Below, in pieces: positions 55,301 to 64,000 of a stretch of 64,000 nucleotides of DNA (its first letter is position 1; each line of letters begins with the position of its first letter). Position numbers and translations under genes: made by a program. The stretch is from Catonia carolina (Eukaryota; Arthropoda; Insecta; Hemiptera; Achilidae), in the NCBI GenBank assembly GCA_035578175.1, contig JAQMRL010000003.1, forward strand, positions 99,679,969-99,743,968, in the 5' to 3' direction. Below the pieces are notes generated by a model. It did not search any database and was not told the origin of the DNA. It was given only the letters and a program-made list of their open reading frames with translations.

Positions 55301-55734
55301 AGTATTAATTATGGTATTAATTCAAGTTAAAGAAAATTCGAAATACCGAACAACAAAACTATAGAATTTTGATCAATTTTTAAAGATAATATGTTAAATA
55401 ATTAAAAAATAATTCTGTTTTAATGGCATTAAACAAATCTTCTGCTGAAACTGAATTAAAAACTCAGGCACTTCGAACGATTCCATGACGATTTAAAATT
55501 TTTTCAAGTCTTGTACTACTGGCTTTAAATTTGGTATGACCATGATGCATTGCTAACTGATCTGATTTTCTCGGAGATTACACCTGATATGGGAAAGTTT
55601 TCCCGCGTACTTCTTGCAGCCAATTTAATACACCTTCTTCTATTCCAGACTACGAAAACATTTTCGTACACATTTGTCTTAAAAACTAAAAAGAATTCGG
55701 ATTTAAAAAAAATATATTAAACAAGAAGTTTGAG
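55301..55734. other. Unassigned AT-rich DNA
   Basis: Nothing recognised before the LINE remnant. Confidence 0.45.
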
Positions 55735-56130
55735 TTACGAATATTCGAGTTATGGAAGCTAATTTTAACGTAAACATTTTTTGAAGAATTTGGGATGTCC
55801 ATCTCTTCCGAGGTCGTCCAGTAGTACCACGTTGTTCGGTTGACTTTAATGTAAATATTTGTTTGGGTGTTCGATCATCTGGTATCCACAACAAATGACT
55901 ATATCAATCTTGCCTGTGTTTTAGAATAGTTGATATTACCCCTGGCATTAAGTTTATATTTAATAGTCTAATATCTCTTCATTTTTATAATCTTCCAGTC
56001 GATACTCTAAAGATCTTAACAATCTCATCTCACTAGCCTCTATTCTTGACATTTGCTGAGCAGTCGGGATCCAACACTTCGAACAGTACATTAAAATTGG
56101 CACAGCCAAGGTACTACGTTACAACTTAAA
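55735..56130 (-). pseudogene. Non-LTR retrotransposon C-terminus, decayed
   Basis: The minus strand reads VPILMYCSKCWIPTAQQMSR, IEASEMRLLRSLEYRLEDYK, NEEILDY, then stops; further on PDDRTPKQIFTLKSTEQRG and TGRPRKRW (frame 55703-55894). These match the YGSE-W, IEA-EMR-LR and PTGRPRKRW landmarks of LINE C-termini. Several stops. Possibly the same type as 44176-44612. Confidence 0.75.
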
Positions 56131-56278
56131 ATTCAAAATATAAAAGTGTGGTCAGTAAAGTTCTCTACATATTACCGATCAGCGTTTTCCCCAGAGTGGG
56201 TATAAATCTTTAAAACTTTTCTTGTTTAATTTTTAAAAATCGTAATTGCACCTATTAATGTATCAGAAATAAATACAA

Positions 56279-56668
56279 TGCCCATAACAAACAGTTGGAG
56301 TGTCAAATTATTTACACTCAATCTGTTCGTTGCAGGGCTAAAATGAATAGTTCTGTTTCTTATCATATTGTCAGCCAATTATATGTCTGAACTATTTAAG
56401 AACAGAAGAGGTAGAGGTGTAAAAGACACTAGTCAAAGTTTCCTCTTTTGGAGTAATAAATTTCACTATACAGCCAGACCCTGTGGTGAATGAAGTAAAG
56501 GTGTCATTTGCAGAATGGAAAATATTTGCTTTTCAGAGGGCCCGACTTGCTGATAAGCGTACTCTTTCAACTCAGTGAGGAAGGTAATTGTAAACCACCT
56601 AACTCCTCGTTTTTACTTAGTAAAACCTCTAGAGGTTCAAACCAGCTTTTCAGCTGTTGACCTTAAAA
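56279..56668 (+). mobile_element. SINE-1 copy m
   Basis: Younger subfamily with moderate decay (CAAACAGTTGGAG, TTGACCTT, with the tail reduced to A-runs). A possible AATACA repeat flanks it, too short to be sure. Confidence 0.88.
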
Positions 56669-57656
56669 AAAGTGAATACAGTAATGATAAAGTAAAATAT
56701 TAAGGAATAGAGTATAATAGGATAGTTGTTTAGTATTTGAAATTGTTACGTGTTATTACAGTTTGTTATTATTATATGAGGTGAAAATGTCTAATCCCCT
56801 ATGTAATCACTGAAAATAAGCATTATTTTGTTATTTTTTTTATCGTATCTTACCGTTTTACAAAATTACTGTTTGTTGTGTTATTTTTTTGAAATTTAAA
56901 AACATTGTTTATCTCGTGTGATTTTTTTAACAAACACGGAAAAAATACAATGAACTTTTAAAAATTTAATGAATACCTTATATTAGCAAACACAACTAGA
57001 CTTATGCTTAATAATACTTTACTGTACGTTTAAAAATGATACAAAATACATGAAAGTTGATGTAATTGGGCATTTTTCATTGTAGATAAATTGAAAAAGT
57101 CTATTATGTTGAGGGTATCAGAAATGTAAGCTTTGTGAAATCGTTGGGGCGTATACATTTGGGGGTTATATTTATCTATCGGTTGTGTAAATGACGATTA
57201 TTGTGTGGCAGTTGGCAGTAACCAACGTAGAAAGATAGAAAAGGGCCGACTGGACAACACCTGGTTTTCAACTATTGAGTTAAAGTATTGTTAAATTTTC
57301 ACAATAGTGTACCATTAGGTAAAGTACAACACCATTTGCTGATTATCGATTGTATTTCTGATCTGATGTACTTTTCATTTAAAATGAGGATAAATAAAAA
57401 TTAAATTCATGATCGTTTGTGTAAAAGTGACAGATCGTAAATATAATGTTGCTTTTTATAAGCGAATTTATCGGGTGCTTTTTGGTATGTGTACTTACTA
57501 ATATATTTTGTAAAGATATTATTTGTAGTTCCTTAACTACCATGAGATCAATACGTAGTCCAGGTGATTAAATTTAAATTAACTGGTTGATCATCAGTTG
57601 TAGTACTGATATTGGCCAATTTTGATCAGAAATTTTATAGAATATTACCACTAATA
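56669..57656. other. Unassigned AT-rich DNA
   Basis: Nothing recognised. Confidence 0.5.
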
Positions 57657-57951
57657 ATAAACTACCACTTCCTTTTGACCGATTTCGATGAAACATTTCC
57701 TGTCTTGTTCCCTTGTGATACCTAACTTACGTTCCAAGTTTCAACTTCGTACGCTATTTTGTTCTTGAGATATTTAGTTTACCCACACAACACACACACA
57801 GATCAATCGTTAAAAATATTTGTTTGGATTCAGGGGGTTTGAAAACTTGTATTTCCGGTGTAAACTCGATTTCGAAAAATCGACATGAAAACAATATACT
57901 TACCTTTGCTTTATATTTATTTATATTTATAAAGGATAAGAAAAAGTAAAA
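57657..57951 (-). mobile_element. MITE-C, proximal arm
   Basis: From TACCACTTCCTTTTGACCGA through TTCAACTTCGTACG, a short CA run and GGATTCAGGGGGTTTGAAAA to the worn terminus GATAAGAAAAAGTAAAAAT. No second arm. Confidence 0.75.
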
Positions 57952-60715
57952 ATATCATAAGTATTGTTAGAGGCTCGTTTTCCTGCTTCAAAAAGAGTTT
58001 GGAGCTATCAAAACTTGCAAAAGCGTCGGCCAGGGATGATTTTTAAGGTCCAGATTTTCAGGTGCACATCTACTTGGTAGCCCTAGATACGCGGAGCACC
58101 TGCCTTATTGAACTGAAGATGAGAGATCTACTGCTTTGAACCGTAGTTCTAATAACGGATAGAATGATATTCCGCGTTTTTGTTTGTTTGAAGTAAATTT
58201 AACATGTTGTTAGACATGTATGTTAAATACCACAGGTGTTTACCACCGTCACAGGTAGAATTCCTCATTTGCTTCACGCGGCTCTCCACACAGATCGTCG
58301 AATTCTAAGTAGTCTGTTCTAAGATACGCAAACAAGTGTTTGAAGTTGCTTAAAAAACGAAAAAATAACATGTAGCCAACTTTTAGATAAATAAAGTGAA
58401 TTTATATCTGTGAAAAATCAAAATATTTAGTGCGGAAGGGAAAAATTTGGTTTACGAAGATAGACGCAGAAAAATTTCAGTGAAATTTTACATAGAAATA
58501 TTATTCTTCATTACAAAATAGATATAAGCATTGCCTGTATGCTACTCATTTCTTCCTCGGTCTCCCAATATCACGTTTAATTGCAACCGGCTAATAGCGT
58601 AATGTATCTATTTTAAAGAAAAAAACTATTTACTATTATTTAGTTAAATTATTTATTCGAGTTACCCTAGCATTTCTATCAGCAAATCTTTATTCGGATA
58701 TGTATAAACCTTTTGGCATGAGATTTAAATTTATTACATCAACGAATATCTTTAGATGGTGACAAACTTCAGAATTTAAGACAAAATATATTTACTTACA
58801 TTGAACAATAATCAAGTTTTTATCATAATACTTGAAAATATTTATGACTTATTTGAATAACTATTGAATTAATTGACTAATTTTTGTAAACAACTAGATG
58901 TACACGTACCAAATTTATTAAGTTGATGCATTTCAATAAAAATTTAACTGTTTTGTGTGACGATTAAAATGCAGCTAATAAGGAAGTTGTTTATTCTATT
59001 GTTGTTACAAATGTAGTTAAAGGGGAAAGAGTAGGCCTACTGGTGAGGACGACGACATCATCTTCTGTTCATAATCATCATCAACATCAGTTCAGTTTGC
59101 CTATCATGCAAAACATCTGTCTGTCTCACTTTCACCCCCTCTATTTATTACAGACAAATATTACCCTCTTTATCCATCTTATGGTGCAACTGACAGCACA
59201 ATGAATGTAATGACCCGTTTAAAGTCGGAATAGTTAGCCACACTTTTACATTTATTACGATCGTGTAATGATAATCCAAATTCTAAACAGAATGTTCCCT
59301 TATTTCTTTTCTGTGCACGATCCAAAATATTATTCAATATCAATATTCCTTTTACATTATTTATATACCCCTTTTAACTGATACTCTATACATCAAATTA
59401 TTTGGCTCATGATCTTCAACAAAAACGTGCTGCAAATTACTTTCTTTTTTACATAAAAGAACGAATATTTATTGAAATTTCTTATCAATATATCCATTTT
59501 TATTTACTGAATTGAAGAACTTAGTGGAAGAAGGTGTTACGTAGCAAAAATATAATTTTGAGAATAATGAAATCAAAATTCTAAAATTCTAATCTTATTA
59601 TGAATTGCCTAATTTCTTTCGTTTTTGTAACTACATATTACCTACTTCTTTATACAATTGAAATTTATTTGAACATTACTTTTCAGTACCACTTTTCTCA
59701 TATTTTTCTTATGCATTTGACACCTTCGTTCTGTAAAAATCTGTATCGTACACTACATTCTCTTGGATGGATAAACGGTAATTCAAAAATAGAAGATGAA
59801 ATTTATCATACCAGAATTTTGTTAAGAAATACCAAACAACTGATTTTATTGGTGAAGATAAGTATAAATAATACCACAGTTAACTGTTATTCTTCCAAAA
59901 AGGTGTCTCTTAGACTGCAGTTCATTCTGGTGGAAGGCGTCAAGGTAATCTTGCATTACAGAACATTAAATTAAGCAGTAGGGTACAAACGTATACCACT
60001 ACCACTTATCCACTAGTATTTACTTAAACTGTAGAGACACAGTTTAAATCTTCATTTATCACAAACATTTTTATAAGTTTTTGAAAAAAATGTTACATAG
60101 CACCTACATCCACTAAGCTCTTCAATTATTTCTTTGTAGTAATACACGTGAAATCAAGTAAGGATTGTCAAAATAATTTTTAAATGTTCCTGAAATAATT
60201 ATTAATTTATTATTCATTGGAATTTTTAATTTTTCTTTGGATATTTCTTAAGGCTATGAATCTAGTTCGTGGGATTCTTATCGTCAGTTGTCTGTTGATT
60301 ATTCAAAACTTTTCATTCACTTTTCGTATCGGTGGTTGACTATCGTGAACATAAAAATTGAGTTGCCCTTTTATATTTCTTCCATTCCATCAAATCCCAA
60401 ATATCTTCAGTTTAATTTTCGATGGGGTTGAATATCCTTTGTTTTAAATTCTTCAAGTAGAGTTAGTCTTTTGTATTTCGTGTAGGGAAAGGAACAATTA
60501 ACCTTTGTTAGTCAGTTTTTTGTGTCTGCTCATCTCTATGATTCTTCTACCATGCGTTATCTCTTCTGCAAGATTAAGTGGAATAATAGAGAAAAAAATT
60601 GCAATGTACGCTTTCAAGGAGCTCTGTTAGTAAAAAAGAAATGAAATGGCGGTTGAATTTTCTATTAGTTAATTTTAAAAATTAGCATAATTTGTAGAAT
60701 ATTAGTCTAATAATC
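57952..60715. other. Unassigned DNA, longest featureless stretch
   Basis: About 2.8 kb. The 124-codon frame at 59600-59974 begins with hydrophobic codons (residues 1-40 are Phe/Leu/Tyr-rich) and has no recognisable domain, no repeat partner and AT-rich codons throughout, so I do not call it a gene. 57958-58180 is slightly richer in G+C and unassigned. Confidence 0.45.
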
Positions 60716-61110
60716 TGCCCATAACAGACAGGTGGAGTGTCAAATTATTTACACTCAATCTGTTCGTTGCATGGCTAAAATAAATAGTTCTGTTTCTTAT
60801 CACATGGTCAGCCAATTAAATGACTGAATCGTTTAAGAACAGAAGAGGTAGTGGTGCAAAAGACATTAATCAGAGTTATCTCTTCTGAAAGTAGGTAATG
60901 AATTTCATTATACAGCCAGACCCTGTGGTAAATAAAGTGAAGGTGTCATTTGAAGAGTGGAAAATATGTGCTTTTTAGAGGTCCGGCATGCTGATAAGCG
61001 TACTTTTCCACTCAGTGAGGAAGGGAGTTGTAAACCACCTCACTCATTTTTTTACTTAGTTAAACCTCTACAGGTTCAAACCAGCCTTTCGGCTGACGAC
61101 CTAAATAAAA
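60716..61110 (+). mobile_element. SINE-1 copy n
   Basis: Younger subfamily, nearly full length. A TAG replaces CAG in the recurring frame at about 60976, and the tail is AAATAAAA instead of (AAC)n. Flanking TAATAA may be a short target duplication. Confidence 0.9.
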
Positions 61111-61310
61111 GTGTAATAAGTGGGAAGTTTTTCCCGGAGTTATAATCCTTCTTTTTTCATAAAACATGTCCTCTCAGAACGTTCGTATAAAAATTAAAAA
61201 CTCCTATTTGCATTTTATTGTTAAAAAGTCTAAAAAGCACACTCTTATATTAACTGTACCAATCCTGTAGGTTTGTTACCCATAACGTTTTTTTGAACCT
61301 TTTTCTACTT

Positions 61311-61352
61311 GTTATTCTACGATAATATATACATATTCTACGATAATATATA
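61311..61352 (+). repeat. Tandem 20-21-bp duplication
   Basis: TATTCTACGATAATATATAC occurs twice in a row, then the array stops. Confidence 0.9.
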
Positions 61353-61639
61353 CAGTATATTATTCTAACCTCTCATCACATGTTTTTCAAGTTTTTTTAA
61401 AAATTATGATTGATATAAATATCAATGCTCTTAAGTATTATGGTGTTGCAGAATTTTTCCATCAAAAAAATTTTCTAAATCATTCTGAAGCACCATATCT
61501 CGAACGCCTTTTATGTAATCACCGTTCAAAGTTCAAAATTCAATGCCATGCATCAGAATTAAACCTAGTATTTAAAACATTTTTATTAAGTAGGCTACAT
61601 ACCGTAGAAATAACAGCGAAGTTAGCGAACTTTAAGGAA

Positions 61640-61935
61640 ATTTTGAGGTCTTTAGGGGAAAGGAGCGATATATGGAATAGGGTCTTATTATGGAATACTG
61701 GTGTTTTTCCAGACAGGACGTTGGAAATCCCGATTTTCTCGCACCACTGGTTTTACCGACAGAAACAACTACCGGATTCAAACAGACCAAATACAGCGTG
61801 TTTTTTTCAAGGTGATTACAATGAAGATAAAAAAGGTGAAAAGTGGATTCAATGCTTGAGGTGTAATAATTGAAGTCATGAACAATGCACTAGTACTGAA
61901 AGGTTGTATTTTGTCTTTGATTACTGTAAATAAAC
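61640..61935 (+). pseudogene. Probable pogo/Tigger-type transposase C-terminus
   Basis: Near the end of the frame that opens at 61406, the residues RQKQLPDSNRPNTACFF (from 61757) and DYNEDKKGEKWIQCLRCNN are followed by a TGA at 61871-61873 and then, in frame, SHEQCTSTERLYFVFDYC. This matches the PHD-like Cys/His cluster (EKWIQC--C--W-H--C-------ICDYC) that ends many insect pogo-family DDE transposases, with the stop replacing the usual Trp and one Cys lost near residue 134. Upstream, LLWNTGVFPDRTLE resembles the G-TGIFP-D---- segment. The first ~80 codons of the frame are unrecognised. The catalytic domain is absent. Confidence 0.5.
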
Positions 61936-63245
61936 TGATTGGACTAATACTTTGGTGCTTTAAAAACTTTGTAGGCAAATTATATATCTGTTCCAAGTAT
62001 TCCAAATTATAACCCAATGTATTCCATATTAAGATCCTATGTTGTGAATTGTAAAAATAATGTCGCTAAAGAAAATTTAAAAAAAAATTATATTTGTAAA
62101 TTTAAGATTTTGTATTTTCTAGATGTGAAATAAACTATTTCTACAATCGATATAAAATTCACGTAATTTCAAAAAGTCATAGAAACCCAGGAAAATGAAA
62201 AAAAGAAAATGGTATTCCATATTTGGTTCTTCTCCCCTACTATTTATAAAACTCTCCCTATTTTCCTGAATGTTATATTATGGAGTAAAATGTTGGATGT
62301 AAAATTGGAACTACCATCTACAGTATTCATTCAATCAACTACATATCTCCAAATCTAATTTGGACAGAGAAGTTTTTAAAGAATTTAAAACAAAAAACAC
62401 TCGTATAAAATTTTTAAATTTTAATGATTACCAAATGCAATAATGCAGTAAATCTTTATCTATATATATACTTTTGCGTTATTTTTTTAGGTGGAAGCTC
62501 TATTGTAAAACCTTTAAAAATTTTTTTTTTAAATCAAGCGATAAAAGGCAGGTGCTTAATGCTTGTATCTGTTAAGAACTAAAATACCTATTCCAGTTCA
62601 CTCTATAATAAAATGTAAACATGTGGGAAGGGTACTAATTGAAGTGACGGTTTACAGCTTACACCCACCCTCTGACCTACAGTCCATCATTCACCGCTTG
62701 GCGGGCGGCTCCTGCTGCGCTAAGAACTGTCTTTAGTTACGCCCTTGTAAGGGAAACTGATGCATTTAACGCTGTGCCCTTTTATTTCAATGCCTTCCAG
62801 TTAGCTATAAATAACTTGTAACTTTTTTGCCCCTTATACTATTCTTAAAATTTAATTACATCATGATTTATAATATTTTTTTTTCGGAGAAATCCTTGTA
62901 CATGTATTTCATTTTTTAAACAATTTAATTACTTATGGTAAAATCCTTGACGGTATTTTCTTTTGAATTTTCCTAATATAATTTCGAATAATTCTGACGG
63001 TTTTTCCTATGTTAGCTGTGTTGTTTTGTTTACATTTTTAAATATACAGACTAATGTTTCAGATAAATTTATTGAATAGATATTTACATGTAAACCTCCT
63101 GTAACTACCCCTGCTATTAAATGAACAGATTATTTTTCCAATTTCAACTCGCATTGAAGTATCAAATAAATTTGTCACTCAACAGTTTTGAGGGAAGTTT
63201 ACTCTCTTGCCAATTGCGTATTCCAATGTGTATTCTCTATAATTG
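61936..63245. other. Unassigned DNA with a GC-rich patch
   Basis: 62640-62800 is markedly richer in G+C (GGCGGGCGGCTCCTGCTGCG, TTACGCCCTTGTAAGGGAAA). It has no coding match and may be a transposon end. The plus frame 63121-63429 is largely the antisense of the LINE below. Confidence 0.45.
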
Positions 63246-63840
63246 TAGTGGATGTTATACATTAGTGGATCACGTCATAATTTCCTCTTTGTTCCTTGCC
63301 TTGTGTATAACGTCTCACATTGTTTTCATTTCCTACCACTGCTTGACATTACGAAGCCAAGACAATTTCTTCCTTCCAATTCCCCTCCAACTCTCAATTT
63401 TTCCTTCTATTATCAGCTATAGGAATTGATATTTTGGGTTGTGTATTATGTGTCCTAGATGTGCGGTTTTCCTGCGTTTGATGTGGGTCAGAAGTTTTCG
63501 GTCTCTTCCCATCAGCCTTAGAACTTCTTTGTTCGATTTCTTAGCTGCCTACGGTATTTTAAATATCCTGCGATACGTTTACATTTCGAAGGCTTCTAAG
63601 TTGTTTATAGTAGCTTTCTTCAGAGTCCAGCCTTCCATGCCATATAACAGCACTGACCAGACGTAACAACTTACAAATCTTAGTTTAAGCTCAAAATGAA
63701 AATCCGTAATGGTTAAGATTTTCTTGAATTTCACGACCGCCAAGCGGGTCCTCTCTATCCGGCTTCTAATTTCCATTTATGACTCCCAGTTTTCACAGAG
63801 AACAGACGCAAGATTTTGCAGAGCCATGTCCCTGGATAGT
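63246..63840 (-). pseudogene. Non-LTR retrotransposon, RT C-terminal region
   Basis: The minus strand reads MEIRSRIERTRLAVVKFKKI, LTITDFHFELKLRFVSCYVW, SVLLYGMEGWTLKKATINNL, EAFEM, stop, TYRRIFKIP, stop, SNKEVLRLMGRDRKLLTHIK, RRKTAHLGHIIHNPKYQFL, stop, then LIIEGKIESWRGIGRKKLSW and LRNVKQW. This is the same region as the LINE at 27370-28068 (EIRSRI, YG-E-WTL, LEAFEM--YRR, GHI, GRGRKKLSWLRN) but clearly a different, older copy with at least four stops. The polymerase core is not present. Confidence 0.88.
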
Positions 63841-63909
63841 TAAATTGGTTTATTTTTAAATAAAATTAATTGTTTGAAAAGGTTTATGTGATGATATTGT
63901 TGGGTTATT

Positions 63910-63990
63910 CCCAGAATCAAGCTGGCATTGAATTCGATACCTTTGGCTTAATAATCCAGGATGCGACCGGTTGAGCTAACAGGAACCTGA
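63910..63990 (-). mobile_element. tRNA-like SINE head fragment
   Basis: The minus strand GTTCCTGTTAGCTCAACCGG has a good A box, and GGTATCGAATTCAAT a decayed B box. No acceptor stem pairs, so it is a SINE relic rather than a tRNA; grouping with S4 is uncertain. Confidence 0.5.
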
Positions 63991-64000
63991 TTAGTCATCC

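Noticed and set aside
59600..59974. 124-codon plus-strand frame
   Set aside because: Hydrophobic AT-driven composition, no domain, no splice or repeat context; chance frames of this size occur in such DNA.

Overview
This window is AT-rich eukaryotic DNA, very probably from an arthropod and most likely an insect. The evidence is its transposon load: a PIF/Harbinger element with HARBI1-like and MADF-domain genes, a mariner remnant, an R1-like LINE, several other non-LTR retrotransposon 3' ends, tRNA-derived SINEs, a Helitron with TC...CTAG ends, and hAT and pogo-like relics. One LINE tail carries the CAAACCAGTC-GAGA-GACTGATGAC motif that I associate with hemipteroid and orthopteroid insects. 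I cannot name the species. I recognise no exon of a host gene, no functional tRNA or rRNA and no CRISPR array. The window reads as an intergenic region or the inside of a very long intron.

The dominant repeat is a roughly 390-bp SINE-like retroposon (called SINE-1 here). There are 14 recognisable copies, 6 on + and 8 on -, plus two older relatives. It ends in an (AAC)n tail, and many copies have 7-12 bp target-site duplications. Its last 70 bases form a chain of palindromes ending in a hairpin that matches, with a compensatory base-pair change, the hairpin at the tail of the LINE fragment at 27286-28068. That suggests a SINE that borrows LINE machinery through a shared 3' structure. Several copies share an antisense-free reading frame of about 70 codons beginning MNF.

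Other families: MITE-A (~250 bp, three copies, TA/TATA at both ends); MITE-B (~620 bp, two copies); MITE-C (a foldback-type element of up to ~1 kb with inverted ends and a built-in CA/GT microsatellite, eight loci); family F (a tandem-core repeat ending in a perfect hairpin, two copies); and three tRNA-headed SINE groups (S2, S3, S4).

Layout. 1-1119: MITE-C pieces and MITE-A. 3113-3971: SINE-1 holding a hAT relic. 5263-5432: S2 SINE. 6986-8271: MITE-A holding a deleted Harbinger element. 8273-9155: hAT-like debris. 10444-12783: MITE-C, then MITE-B holding a SINE-1. 14243-18623: SINEs and MITE-C. 20541-25345: AT repeat, Helitron-like debris, S4 and MITE-C. 26518-28068: family F and a LINE 3' end. 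28763-33305: S4 SINEs, MITE-A, family F and mariner. 34484-40380: LINEs, S3 SINEs and MITE-C. 41541-50925: SINE-1 cluster, Helitron and LINE relics. 51703-57951: MITE-B, MITE-C, SINE-1 and LINE. 60716-63990: SINE-1, pogo-like relic, LINE and a tRNA-like fragment.

Because elements sit inside one another with intact target duplications, and intact paralogues of the disrupted elements lie in the same window, the order of several insertions can be read directly. SINE-1 jumped after MITE-B and MITE-C; hAT jumped after one SINE-1; Harbinger jumped after MITE-A.
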